From: Geobacter sp. AOG1
GTDB taxonomy: Bacteria; Desulfobacterota; Desulfuromonadia; Geobacterales; Geobacteraceae
Assembly (NCBI RefSeq): GCF_019972315.1
Contig: NZ_BLIZ01000001.1
Coordinates: forward strand, 1,066,513 to 1,130,512
DNA length: 64,000 nucleotides
Reading direction: 5' to 3'
In this document: positions 44,481-52,679 of the stretch, piece after piece
Layout of the letters: each line of letters begins with the position of its first letter
Numbering within the stretch: position 1 is the first letter of the stretch
Translations under genes and position numbers: made by a program
The notes under the pieces: generated by a model
Told to the model about the DNA's origin: nothing
The model's input: only the letters and a program-made list of their open reading frames with translations
Database searches by the model: none

Positions 44481-44794
44481 GCTTCTTCATCCTCCTGGGC
44501 AGTAGTGCGTTCCCATCAACTGCCGAATCCCGTGTAACCGGACGGGGGCACTGTACCAGAATCACGGAGGATGGTCAATCGCGACCGGGTGCAACGCTTG
44601 CTGCCAGGTGGGTGGCCACTCGTCATAGGGGAGCTTACCTCACCGGGGCCGGAATGCAATCGGGAGCAGGGACGTGCCCCTCCCGTACCATATCACAAAC
44701 TGCCTTTATGTCTTACCGCCAAAGGATTACACTGTAAGTACAGCAAAGTGACAAGGCAGTCGTCACTTCGGGAAACGAAAAGGAGGCGATAACG
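44481..44794. other. Gene-free stretch (314 bp)
   Basis: Divergent gap between DUF554 and VOC genes. I see only the ribosome-binding site AAAAGGAGGCG at 44780 and possible promoter words near 44720-44760 (TTACACTGTAAGTACAGC is an imperfect palindrome). No coding frame is convincing. Confidence 0.5.
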
Positions 44795-45175
44795 ATGGCA
44801 ACCGCAATCAATCCGGTTATCTGGTTCGAGATTCCGGTCGTCGATCTGGATCGGGCCAAGGCCTTTTATGAAGCCGTATTCGGCTATACGCTCACCACGT
44901 CGGACATGGGCCCGCTCCTGATGGCAATGTTCCCCATGAACGAGAATGCGACTCAGGGGGCCGCCGGTTCGCTGGTAAAGGGTGATGGCTATGTTCCCGC
45001 GAGGACGGGGACCGTGATCTATTTCTCCGTGCAGGACATACCGGCGACGCTGGAACGGGTCGCAGCCGGCGGCGGAAAAGAGCTTCTGCCGAAGACGAGC
45101 ATCGGTCAGTATGGCTTCATCGGCCGCTTCGAGGATACGGAAGGGAACGTGGTGGCGCTGCACAGCATGGCTTAG
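44795..45175 (+). CDS. VOC-family protein (glyoxalase-like)
   Basis: A 126-residue VOC protein: NPVIWFEIPVVDLDRAKAFYEAVFGYTL in the first module and DTEGNVVALHSM at the end of the second, with the glutamate and histidine ligand positions. Similar in design to the VOC gene at 9196. Substrate unknown. Confidence 0.88.
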   Translation: MATAINPVIWFEIPVVDLDRAKAFYEAVFGYTLTTSDMGPLLMAMFPMNENATQGAAGSLVKGDGYVPARTGTVIYFSVQDIPATLERVAAGGGKELLPKTSIGQYGFIGRFEDTEGNVVALHSMA

Positions 45176-45280
45176 GTGTCGCGCAACCCATGCCCGAAGC
45201 GCAGGTGCCGCAGAACAAAGGATGACGGTTTAGCAATTGCCCCGCATGGAGAAACATGCTATAACTGACCGTCACCCGAA

Positions 45281-45308
45281 CCACAGGGACCACCCCTGTG
45301 GTTTTTTT
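45281..45308 (+). terminator. Terminator or attenuator before the zinc-ribbon gene
   Basis: CCACAGGG-ACCAC-CCCTGTGG followed by seven T and ATT. It lies 105 bases after the VOC gene and only 29 bases before the next start codon, so it may act as VOC terminator or as attenuator for the following gene. Confidence 0.7.
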
Positions 45309-45336
45309 ATTGGGCACCACACCGAGGGAGAACATC

Positions 45337-45777
45337 ATGAGAAGACCGTTATCGGCCGGAAGCATCATTGAAACCCAGTGCACCCGCTGCCGGGCACTGA
45401 TGAATCATACCATCGTCGCCATGGTCGGGGAAAAGATCGTGCGCGTCGAGTGCAATACCTGCCACAGCATGCACAACTATCACCCGGTCAAGGCGGCCAA
45501 AGAGCCTGCTGCTGCCAGGACCACCCTGAAAAAAACGGCGACGCCCCGTACGCGCACGGCGAAAGCCGATCCGGTGGCCGCTGCTGCTGCCGAGTGGGAG
45601 GCACTGCAGCCGGGCTGGGATCCGGAAAAGGCGATCCCGTACGACATGGAAAGAAAGTACCGCGTCAACAACCTGCTGCTGCACCCCCTGTTCGGGCTCG
45701 GCATCGTGCAGCTCGTCCTGCCGAACAAGATCGACGTGCTGTTTAAGGGGGGGAAGAAGCGGCTCCGTTGCGGATAA
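45337..45777 (+). CDS. Unknown protein with N-terminal zinc ribbon
   Basis: A 146-residue protein. CTRCRALMNHTIVAMVGEKIVRVECNTCHSMH forms a CxxC...CxxC zinc ribbon at about residues 15-47; a Lys/Ala-rich linker follows, then a small C-terminal domain LLLHPLFGLGIVQLVLPNKIDVLFKGGKKRL, which looks like a CarD/SH3-type beta module. GAGGGAGAACATC precedes the ATG. Possibly nucleic-acid associated; not named. Confidence 0.8.
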   Translation: MRRPLSAGSIIETQCTRCRALMNHTIVAMVGEKIVRVECNTCHSMHNYHPVKAAKEPAAARTTLKKTATPRTRTAKADPVAAAAAEWEALQPGWDPEKAIPYDMERKYRVNNLLLHPLFGLGIVQLVLPNKIDVLFKGGKKRLRCG

Positions 45778-45874
45778 GAAGGTGCGCAAGACGGCCCGGC
45801 ATTCCGGAATTTCCCGCCCGGTCGACTTCCGTCCCGTGCTATAATGGGACCAGGAAGAAAGGGGGCGAAAGGTC

Positions 45875-46051
45875 ATGACGAATGAACGGTGCGACATCAA
45901 GGTCTGGAGCGGAGCCTGTGAGCACAGCTCCTACGAAAGCATCGGGGACAAATACCTGTGTGACGTCTGCGGGACGATCAGCAGCATCGACCATGAAGTA
46001 AGCCATGAAGGATTTGTTCATATCAGTGGCGATGAGCACGCGCTCAGTTAA
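45875..46051 (+). CDS. Small protein with CxxC zinc-binding motif
   Basis: A 58-residue frame with GAAAGGTC before the ATG. It contains C6, C15, CDVCG at 29-33 and several His residues in the last third (HEVSHEGFVH), suggesting one zinc site. Not recognised. Followed by a hairpin at 46101-46124 (AAGGGTG/CACCCTT). Confidence 0.65.
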   Translation: MTNERCDIKVWSGACEHSSYESIGDKYLCDVCGTISSIDHEVSHEGFVHISGDEHALS

Positions 46052-46363
46052 TGCTGCGAGTGCTGGCGGAACAGACGCTGACAAAGGGAGATGGGGCGAG
46101 AAGGGTGGCCGGGTGGTCACCCTTTGATGTTGCAAGGCGGGAATGCGCTATCCTTTGTCCGCTGCTTAGCGTATAGTTGACCTCGGCGTACCTCCAGAAA
46201 ACACCTCCTCACGGACCCTCAATCCGAAATTCCTTCTCCTCCCCCTCGGGGATACTCCGCACAACTCCTTCCGAGCGAACCTCCCCCCAACCCAAAACAC
46301 ACAACGAACGGGGAAATGTGTGAAAACATCTCCCTCGCGGCCAGAACAGGATATGACACCCTT
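46052..46363. other. Gene-free stretch (312 bp)
   Basis: Holds the hairpin at 46101-46124 and the leader of the RIO kinase gene. TAGTTGACCTCGG near 46172 is the only promoter-like word. A pyrimidine-rich run lies at 46185-46300. Confidence 0.5.
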
Positions 46364-47191
46364 ATGAAAATGCCGAAAAAATTTGAGATGCTTGTCCATA
46401 ACGGCCTCGTCGACGAGGTCGTCGCCCAGCTCATGAGCGGCAAGGAGGCCGAGGTCTATGTTGTCCAGTCCATGGGAGAGCTTCGCTGTGCCAAGGTATA
46501 CAAGGACGCCGACAACCGGAGCTTCAGCAGGCAGACCCTGTACCAGGAAGGGCGCAAGGTGAAGAACAGCCGCCAGGCCCGCGCCATAGGGAAGAACACG
46601 AAATATGGCAGGAAAGAGCAGGAAGGTGCCTGGCAGAACGCCGAGGTGGATGCCCTGCGCCGCCTTGCCGCTGCTGGCGTGCGCGTGCCGAAAATTTTCA
46701 GCTACGTCGGTGGAATATTGCTGATGGAGCTGGTGGTCGACGATAACGGCAACACCGCGCCGAGGCTCAACGATGTCAAGCTGACCGGGACGCAGGCCCG
46801 CGAATACCACCGCACCTTGATCGGGCAGATCGTTCTCATGCTCTGCGCCGGACTCGTCCACGGCGACCTGTCCGAGTACAACGTGCTCGTCGGCAGCGAC
46901 GGGCCGGTCATCATCGACCTTCCCCAGGCCATCGATGCCGCGGGGAACAACAACGCAGCCGGCATGCTCTTGCGGGATGTCGCCAACATGACCGCCTACT
47001 TCGGCCGGTTCGCGCCCGAACTCCTGGCCACCGACTACGGCCGGGAGATCTGGAAACTCTATGCCACCGGCGAGCTCAGGCCGGAGACCCCGCTGACCGG
47101 CCGTTTTGAGCAGGGCAGCAAACCGGCCGACGTGCATGGCGTCATGCGGGATGTGGATGCGGTGCGGCGCTGGCATGAGCGCAACAGTTGA
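46364..47191 (+). CDS. RIO-family protein kinase
   Basis: A 275-residue atypical kinase. ATP loop MSGKEAEVYVVQS, lysine in CAKVYKD, RIO signature NAEVDALRRLAAAGVRVPKI, catalytic loop GLVHGDLSEYNVLV and metal Asp in VIIDLPQAID. RIO kinases act in ribosome maturation in archaea and eukaryotes; the bacterial substrates are unknown. The start is uncertain: ATG 46364 or 46316, both in frame with modest ribosome-binding sites. Confidence 0.92.
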   Translation: MKMPKKFEMLVHNGLVDEVVAQLMSGKEAEVYVVQSMGELRCAKVYKDADNRSFSRQTLYQEGRKVKNSRQARAIGKNTKYGRKEQEGAWQNAEVDALRRLAAAGVRVPKIFSYVGGILLMELVVDDNGNTAPRLNDVKLTGTQAREYHRTLIGQIVLMLCAGLVHGDLSEYNVLVGSDGPVIIDLPQAIDAAGNNNAAGMLLRDVANMTAYFGRFAPELLATDYGREIWKLYATGELRPETPLTGRFEQGSKPADVHGVMRDVDAVRRWHERNS

Positions 47192-47238
47192 AAATGCGCA
47201 CATAGGGCGGTGACATCGGACGTTGCCGCAGAAACAGC

Positions 47239-47260
47239 AAAGGCGGCCGATTGGCCGCCT
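47239..47260. terminator. GGCGGCC palindrome copy 13
   Basis: AAAGGCGGCC-GATT-GGCCGCC followed by TCTACC, so without a T tract. Convergent gap; the last copy in the window. Confidence 0.75.
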
Positions 47261-47292
47261 CTACCCCGTACACCGCAAGGGAGACGGGCCCG

Positions 47293-47472
47293 CTATTTCT
47301 GGTTCGAAAATCCGAGACGGCCCAGATGATTGCAGATGAAGCTGCCCCCCATGCGGAGAGAGTACTCACAGAACTTGGGGTTTGGCTTTTTCACCTTGCA
47401 CTCGAAAAAATCCTGGCTGATCATGCGGGTACGGCAAATTCTCTCGGCACTCCACACGTTAAATATCCTCAT
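47293..47472 (-). CDS. Small Cys-containing protein, unknown
   Basis: A 59-residue frame starting at ATG 47472 with GAAGGTGGAACT upstream. Four cysteines (in RICRTR, FECKVK, KFCEYS, FICNHL) are evenly spread through a basic, aromatic-rich sequence. No family recognised. Gene-like spacing with the next small gene on the same strand. Confidence 0.6.
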   Translation of the reverse strand: MRIFNVWSAERICRTRMISQDFFECKVKKPNPKFCEYSLRMGGSFICNHLGRLGFSNQK

Positions 47473-47517
47473 AGTTCCACCTTCAGTTCCTAATTTTTCT
47501 GTGTCGAGATTGTCGGA

Positions 47518-47625
47518 CTATTTCTTCTTTTCCGCTTTTTTGATCTTTTTTTCAGCCTTCTTTTCCTTCGGTGTCTTGGCAGGTGCTTTTTTAACGGCTT
47601 TCTTGGTGTCCTCGCCTTTGCTCAT
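47518..47625 (-). CDS. Lysine-rich very small protein
   Basis: A 35-residue frame from ATG 47625 with AAGGAGTACCAGTC before it. Nearly half of the residues are Lys, with KKA and EKK repeats similar to histone-H1-like tails. Possibly a nucleoid or RNA-binding peptide; low complexity prevents assignment. Confidence 0.6.
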   Translation of the reverse strand: MSKGEDTKKAVKKAPAKTPKEKKAEKKIKKAEKKK

Positions 47626-47732
47626 GACTGGTACTCCTTATCACGTACGGTTATGGTGCGTATCAAAACATCTCTCCACGGTTAGCCATACTATACCACT
47701 CCTTGGAACGGGAGCGGCACAAATTCCGGAAA

Positions 47733-47960
47733 TCACTTCCCCGGTCTGATCGGGCGGGACTCCAGCAGCGGTTCGAGAAACTTTTCAAAGGTGGCGAGTT
47801 GCTTGGAGGTCAGCAGATCGGTGTCCCCTTCGTTATCGAGCAAAAAGGTGCCGACGCCGATGACCGTTCTTGCCAGATAGCCGGTCCCGGCAACGCTCTG
47901 TTCAATCTCATCGGATCGTTTGCTTAGCAGGTTGTTCAGCAGGGCCAGGTCGACTTTCAT
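47733..47960 (-). CDS. Small protein, unknown
   Basis: A 75-residue acidic helical protein from ATG 47960, with GGAGAACACACCT upstream. LLSKRSDEIEQSVAGTGYLARTVIGVGTFLLDNEGDTDLLTSKQLATFEKFLEPLL; no motif I can name. Good start site and codon use make it a real gene. Confidence 0.75.
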   Translation of the reverse strand: MKVDLALLNNLLSKRSDEIEQSVAGTGYLARTVIGVGTFLLDNEGDTDLLTSKQLATFEKFLEPLLESRPIRPGK

Positions 47961-48000
47961 AGGTGTGTTCTCCAGAGTTGATGTGTGTTTCTCGCAAAAT

Positions 48001-48040
48001 CGGGACAGGCTGCATTTCCCGCGAAACGCAGCCTGTCCCG
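48001..48040. terminator. Long hairpin, terminator or dispersed repeat
   Basis: CGGGACAGGCTGC at 48001-48013 faces GCAGCCTGTCCCG at 48028-48040, with TTTC/GAAA extending the stem. It lies after the 48065 gene and before the 47960 gene, both minus strand. GGGACAG words occur also in the island's end repeats. Confidence 0.75.
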
Positions 48041-48064
48041 TTATCACTGCTCGTGTTGTATTGT

Positions 48065-48235
48065 TTACCAGTCTTCCCCTTCATCTCCGGCCATTCTGTC
48101 CACATGGGGATGGGTGGTCATATGCATATCGTCTCCCGACCGCAACCAGATGTACACGAAGAGGATGGCCGATACCAGTGTGATGATAAGCAGGCTCATG
48201 CCCGTTCCGAACATTTCCCAGCCGATGCCTGTCAT
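48065..48235 (-). CDS. Small membrane protein
   Basis: A 56-residue frame from ATG 48235 with AAGGAGGTTGCCACC before it. One transmembrane helix (MSLLIITLVSAILFVYIWL) is followed by a short tail with several His and acidic residues. Unknown function. Confidence 0.7.
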   Translation of the reverse strand: MTGIGWEMFGTGMSLLIITLVSAILFVYIWLRSGDDMHMTTHPHVDRMAGDEGEDW

Positions 48236-48353
48236 GGTGGCAACCTCCTTTCCTTCTCGGTTCGTTCACGGTGCAACTGCGTCGAACCATTGTTTCTGCC
48301 TGGCTTTATAATAGCACATCCGGGGCTGAACGGTCCCCAGAATTTCCCGCCGC

Positions 48354-48698
48354 TCAGTACGGCCGCAGCTGCGGGCCTGCGCCGATATGCCAGTGGAGAT
48401 GTTTGGAGGACTGGTACTCGCCCAGGTTGGTGTAGACCCGGGCCGCCCCGAAGCGGGCCATGAAGTCCCCGGCGATCATTTTCGCCGTCTGCATCAGCTC
48501 CAGCAGCAGGTCATTGTCCGCATCTTCCAGGGTGATCAGCGACTCGACGTGCTTTTTGGGGAGGAGGACGACGTGGTTTTCCCACAGGGGGTTGGTGTGG
48601 TGGAAGGCGAAGACCCGCTCGTTCTCGTAGTAGACCGGCACGTCCAGCAGGCCCTTCAGGATCTTGCCGCAATAGAAATCACAGGTGGAATCGGTCAT
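48354..48698 (-). CDS. HIT-family hydrolase
   Basis: A 114-residue histidine-triad protein: FYCGKILKGLLDVPVYYENERVFAFHHTNPLWENHVVLLPKKHVESL and the triad HLHWHIGAG near the C-terminus (H-phi-H-phi-H). Hydrolyses adenylated nucleotides. The ATG at 48698 follows GGTGGA. Confidence 0.92.
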   Translation of the reverse strand: MTDSTCDFYCGKILKGLLDVPVYYENERVFAFHHTNPLWENHVVLLPKKHVESLITLEDADNDLLLELMQTAKMIAGDFMARFGAARVYTNLGEYQSSKHLHWHIGAGPQLRPY

Positions 48699-48732
48699 CG
48701 GTTGTCGTCCTCTCGAGCCGGCTGTGTGCATG

Positions 48733-48990
48733 TCAATCGCTACCCCCGGGCTTTCCCTGCTTCCGCGGGCCGGCGGCCGACTGCGGCCGTTTCCCTGTGA
48801 GCAGCTGCGTGCAGACCACCTCCAGCCCCTTGTCCTTGTTGGATATCCACCAGTCGGCATTCGTCTGCCGGTTCACCAGGGGTTCGATGGCCTTGAATAC
48901 CTCCGGAGAGGTCTCCTGCCAGACCTTCAGCCGGTCCTTCCGCACCTTCTCCGCCCAGACCACCAGCTTGGGTGCCCCTGTCAGTTTCAT
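48733..48990 (-). CDS. Small protein, unknown
   Basis: An 85-residue protein from ATG 48990: VVWAEKVRKDRLKVWQETSPEVFKAIEPLVNRQTNADWWISNKDK; unknown family. Its start overlaps the stop of the VF530 gene by four bases. A longer frame running to 49443 is not supported. Confidence 0.7.
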   Translation of the reverse strand: MKLTGAPKLVVWAEKVRKDRLKVWQETSPEVFKAIEPLVNRQTNADWWISNKDKGLEVVCTQLLTGKRPQSAAGPRKQGKPGGSD

Positions 48991-49235
48991 GGCCGCTCCT
49001 TTCCCGGCAACCGGGCCGAGGCGGCAAGCCGCAGGTACAGCCGCTCGACCTTGGCCCTCGCCCAGGGGGTCCTGCGCAGGAATTGCAGGCTGGACTTGAT
49101 GCTGGGGGAATTGTGGAAACACCGGATATCGATCCGCCGTCCCATGGCTTCCCAGCCCTGATGTTCCACCAGCCAGGCAAGCATGGCTTCCAGGGTGATG
49201 CCGTGCAGGGGGTCTTTCGTTGTGCGATCGATCAT
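48987..49235 (-). CDS. VF530-family DNA-binding protein
   Basis: An 82-residue protein: DPLHGITLEAMLAWLVEHQGWEAMGRRIDIRCFHNSPSIKSSLQFLRRTPWARAKVE matches the VF530 (DUF2132) family, a small helical DNA-binding fold. Overlaps its neighbours by four bases on both sides, so it is the middle of a three-gene coupled operon. Confidence 0.9.
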   Translation of the reverse strand: MIDRTTKDPLHGITLEAMLAWLVEHQGWEAMGRRIDIRCFHNSPSIKSSLQFLRRTPWARAKVERLYLRLAASARLPGKERP

Positions 49236-50014
49236 AGTGTGCTCTCTTTACCAGGCACCTCCAGAAGCGCACCCCTTCCTTTCGGCGACCCTTTTTCCTC
49301 CCGGACCTGCCACTTGAAAACCTCTTCCGTCGATCCCTTTTCAGCCTCCTGCTGATCGCCACCCAGAAGGCGGGCCAGGGTCGGAGCTTCGGTGAATGAG
49401 CACTGCACGTCCACCACTTCCAGGCCAACGTCCGCCAGCGCACGATTCAGGTGCGCGACGACCGGCGTCAGGAACTCCCGCATGGCGTCGTCGCCGGTCA
49501 TGGCGACCGGCTTGAGTTCCAGCCGGGCAGAGCTCTCCACCAGCAGCTTCTTGACTGCCGATGGCAGGCGTTCCCCGTGGGCGACAAAACTGTCGTAGGC
49601 ACGCTGCCACGCTGCCGGCTGCATGAGGTATTCGAAGCGGAGCGACAGACGGCAGCTCCACACCGTCCCCTCTCGGCCCGGAGAAAAGATCTCCACCTTG
49701 AATGGCCGGTCCAGCAACTGGAATTCCGGTAATTCGACGATGCTCTGCCCGCGCGATACAAAATCGAACCGGTTACGAACCGTCGTCTCGGGAACAAAGA
49801 AGACCACCTTCCCGTCGCGCACTACCACCGAATTCGTGAGGATCTTGAGCCGGATCAGCCCTTTGTAGAGGGCAAGGAAGAACACGACCATGGCAACAAG
49901 GCTGATCAGCCACTGTTCATAGGCAAGTGTAACTATGATGGCAACTAAAAGCACGAACAGCACCACATAGATCGTAAAACGGTTTACAAACCATACGATT
50001 CGATGAAGGTTCAT
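49232..50014 (-). CDS. Membrane-anchored protein, unknown
   Basis: A 260-residue protein with two N-terminal transmembrane helices (residues about 12-55), followed by a soluble alpha/beta domain with NSVVVRDGKVVFFVPETTVRNRFDFVSRGQSIVELPEF. Not recognised. AAGGGGTAACGT precedes the ATG. First gene of the operon with VF530 and the 85-residue protein. Confidence 0.75.
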   Translation of the reverse strand: MNLHRIVWFVNRFTIYVVLFVLLVAIIVTLAYEQWLISLVAMVVFFLALYKGLIRLKILTNSVVVRDGKVVFFVPETTVRNRFDFVSRGQSIVELPEFQLLDRPFKVEIFSPGREGTVWSCRLSLRFEYLMQPAAWQRAYDSFVAHGERLPSAVKKLLVESSARLELKPVAMTGDDAMREFLTPVVAHLNRALADVGLEVVDVQCSFTEAPTLARLLGGDQQEAEKGSTEEVFKWQVREEKGSPKGRGALLEVPGKESTL

Positions 50015-50139
50015 ACGTTACCCCTTGCTTGCAACGAAGACGCGTTCCGCATTTCCGGGAGAACCGCGGTCATTGAAATCTGTCAGTATAGTCTACATCA
50101 ATTCTGGGAACTTGCCGCGATCGTGAGTGGCGGGTTTAA

Positions 50140-51372
50140 TCAGTTCCAGCGCAACTGCTGGTTGGCGAAGTCGATGTGGAAGCGATGGTCACGGAGAAAG
50201 TTCATGCCAAGAAGCCCTTCTGCTTTCCCCTTCTCACCCTGAAACGGCATGATGCTCACCTCTGCAGGGGAGCTGGTCTTCGACCCGACAGAAATTGATT
50301 CGAGCATGGCTGACCTGGTGGCAACTTGGCTTCCGTCGGCAATCCGCACCGACCTTCCACGAGTGGAGTTCCAGTCGATATTGAGCCGGGCGGCGACATC
50401 TTCATGGATCGTGGTCAACGAAGCCCCGGTATCAAGGACGAGCCACACCTGTACGGCTATACTGCCGTTGCGCAAGGTTACCGGCACAAGCACCTGGTCA
50501 CCGACAATTCTCACGCTGGTCGTCTGCCCCTTCTCGCTATCCTTGTACTGCGTAACCTGGTTGCGATAGGCAGGGGGGATGTTGTCTCCATTGTCGACGA
50601 AGTGGATTACACCATTGGCGTCCGTGTACTTGTAGAAGTTGGCTCCTTCGGAAGGGGTCGCTAGCACCTGATTTGGGACTGGTGGTTCATTTGAGGCTGC
50701 CGGAGGCTGTTGCAGCTCTGTTCCGGTCGCCGTACTGGCCGGTGCCGGTGGTTGCATGGACTGCCCGGTACGATTACCCACCAAGAGCGTCCCGAAATGG
50801 CCGGGAGCCAACATGAAAACGGCAACCACCCCGACTGCCAGCACAACCAGCATGGTGATGAGCATAGAATGGCTTTGCCCCTCGCCGCCACGCCGAAGTC
50901 TGCGCGCACGAGGATTATGGATCAGCACTGCGGGCTCTTCCTGGAGCCATCGGTTTTTGAGCTGGTTCGTGTAGCTTACGAGCTTCTTGCGCACCTGCGG
51001 ATCGGCACACTTTTCCGTCACGTCATCGAACACCGTGATGGCACTTCGGTAACTCGTGCTGGAACGAACCAGAGGGATCGCCAGCCAACTCAAGAGATCG
51101 AGGGTTGTCGTCTGGGCCTTGATATAGTCATGTGATGCTTCGCCGCCTGCCTCTGCGGCCTTCCGGAGTGCATCAAGAATAGCATCGGCGAACTCGTAGA
51201 GTGCGGAAATGAGGATAGAGTTCTGCTCGTCTCCGTTCCCGGCCCACTTCAATTCATCGGCTACTCGTTTTTGAAATTCCTGACACGAGGCGACAATCAT
51301 TTGTGGCGAGTCTATCGGTGTAATTGTTTTTAACCCTCTTGCTCTGCTAATTTCAGGCGGTCCTTCTGCCAT
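50140..51372 (-). CDS. Membrane protein with DUF4124-like and retropepsin-like domains
   Basis: A 410-residue protein. N-terminal helical cytoplasmic part (residues 1-170), one transmembrane helix (MLITMLVVLAVGVVAVFMLAPG), then a DUF4124-like module FYKYTDANGVIHFVDNGDNIPPAYRNQV, and a C-terminal aspartic protease domain with LVLDTGASLTTIHEDVAARL (active-site DTGA) and LLGMNFLRDHRFHID. Single-domain retropepsin homologues act as dimers. It would be a periplasmic protease with a cytoplasmic head. Target unknown. Confidence 0.85.
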   Translation of the reverse strand: MAEGPPEISRARGLKTITPIDSPQMIVASCQEFQKRVADELKWAGNGDEQNSILISALYEFADAILDALRKAAEAGGEASHDYIKAQTTTLDLLSWLAIPLVRSSTSYRSAITVFDDVTEKCADPQVRKKLVSYTNQLKNRWLQEEPAVLIHNPRARRLRRGGEGQSHSMLITMLVVLAVGVVAVFMLAPGHFGTLLVGNRTGQSMQPPAPASTATGTELQQPPAASNEPPVPNQVLATPSEGANFYKYTDANGVIHFVDNGDNIPPAYRNQVTQYKDSEKGQTTSVRIVGDQVLVPVTLRNGSIAVQVWLVLDTGASLTTIHEDVAARLNIDWNSTRGRSVRIADGSQVATRSAMLESISVGSKTSSPAEVSIMPFQGEKGKAEGLLGMNFLRDHRFHIDFANQQLRWN

Positions 51373-51412
51373 GTTGGCATTATTGCACAGTTAGTCTACT
51401 TACATCGCGCAG

Positions 51413-51706
51413 CTAATAGCCGCGTTCAAGACTAAGAACCTTCTTCACCCGACCACTGTTGTCAAAACAGACGCCCTGCATGAACTCCGTAGGACCAAAG
51501 TTGTACAGCCACATTTCGTAACAATCCCGCCGAACATTAAACTGACTACGAACTGGTTGACCACAATCCTCCAGTACCTCCTGTTTTGTGTCTCCCTTGG
51601 TGGCCAGACCGTTTTTGCAGTGGCACGATTCGAATTCATTCATTTCTGCAGTTGCGTTTACTGCCAGAGCCGTGACAGTAAAGCAAATTATAACTATAAT
51701 CTTCAA
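51413..51706 (-). CDS. DUF2845 exported protein
   Basis: A 97-residue protein with a signal peptide and four to six cysteines: ESCHCKNGLATKGDTKQEVLEDCGQPVR and MWLYNFGPTEFMQGVCFDNSGRV fit DUF2845. TTG start at 51706 follows AGGAGGGCATA. Function unknown. Confidence 0.8.
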   Translation of the reverse strand: MKIIVIICFTVTALAVNATAEMNEFESCHCKNGLATKGDTKQEVLEDCGQPVRSQFNVRRDCYEMWLYNFGPTEFMQGVCFDNSGRVKKVLSLERGY

Positions 51707-51821
51707 TATGCCCTCCTAATATCTGTCATACCCCCACCCCCTGGGAAAGAATCTGGTGATAGGCATTTGTATTGCGATCATAAAAAACTGCCCCATCAGC
51801 TCCCACACTGACAACAGGCAC

Positions 51822-52499
51822 TCAACTCTCGCCTTGAGTCGCAACTTCAGGGGAAGCCGTACCTTTTTGCTGTGCGGCAACGAGACGCATCTGCCGGTCA
51901 TGCAGCGGCGCAAGCACCAATTGTGCTGTCAACGCCCCCAGAAGCGCAGTGAACATGTCCCACTGGGTATCCCAGGGATCGCCCTGCGTTCCCAGGAAGG
52001 CATCGGCGCCCTGTCCGAGCGCAACTGCCGACCACCATTCGATGAACTCGTAACAGGCGCTGATGGCGAGGCAGATGGAAGCAACGATAAAGAACAGCCA
52101 ACCTCCGCGAACAAGGGGAGTCCGCCGCAGAAGAATTTCCCGGGCTGCGATTGCCGGCACGAAGCCCTGGGCAAAATGGCCGATCCGGTCATAGGGGTTC
52201 CGAGAGAGCCCGAACATATCCTGCAGGGTGAAGCCGAACGGGACCTCGGCGTAGGTGTAATGCCCGCCGATGAAAAGGATGATGGCGTGGACGACGATCA
52301 GCCGGTAGAGCAGCGGCGTGAGGGGGAATGTGCGGTAGGTCGCGGCAAGAATCGGCACGGCTAGCAGAAAGGGGAAAATTTCCAGTATCCACGTCAGACG
52401 GTCATGTGGATTGAGGCCCGAAATGGCGAGTGCAAGGAAGGCGCCACACAGAAGGAGCAGCGGTTCGACATGGCTTTTGGGTTGATCGTCGTCACTCAT
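51822..52499 (-). CDS. DUF2238 (YjdF-like) membrane protein
   Basis: A 225-residue inner-membrane protein with six or so helices; FGLSRNPYDRIGHFAQGFVPAIAAREILLRR and CYEFIEWWSAVALGQGADAFLGTQGDPWDTQWDM are family signatures. Role unknown. CCAGGAGGGGCCG precedes the ATG at 52499. Confidence 0.9.
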   Translation of the reverse strand: MSDDDQPKSHVEPLLLLCGAFLALAISGLNPHDRLTWILEIFPFLLAVPILAATYRTFPLTPLLYRLIVVHAIILFIGGHYTYAEVPFGFTLQDMFGLSRNPYDRIGHFAQGFVPAIAAREILLRRTPLVRGGWLFFIVASICLAISACYEFIEWWSAVALGQGADAFLGTQGDPWDTQWDMFTALLGALTAQLVLAPLHDRQMRLVAAQQKGTASPEVATQGES

Positions 52500-52578
52500 C
52501 GGCCCCTCCTGGGTACTGCATGGCAAATTCCTCATCTACATACACACGTGGAGACAGGTGTGTCAAGGTTTAAAGGCC

Positions 52579-52603
52579 GTGGCCCGGGACTCGGGACCTG
52601 GGG
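52579..52603. repeat. CGGGACT-type short tandem repeat, copy 1
   Basis: CCCGGGACTCGGGACCTGGGG. Related units at 52868-52912, 52926-52946 and, inverted, 55426-55456. Intergenic only. Confidence 0.7.
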
Positions 52604-52679
52604 TCAGCAAATCTTTGAAGGCGGGGACCGGTGCCGAAGATGTGGTATAGTTACTGAAACGAAAGGGAAGGGGAGCGCC

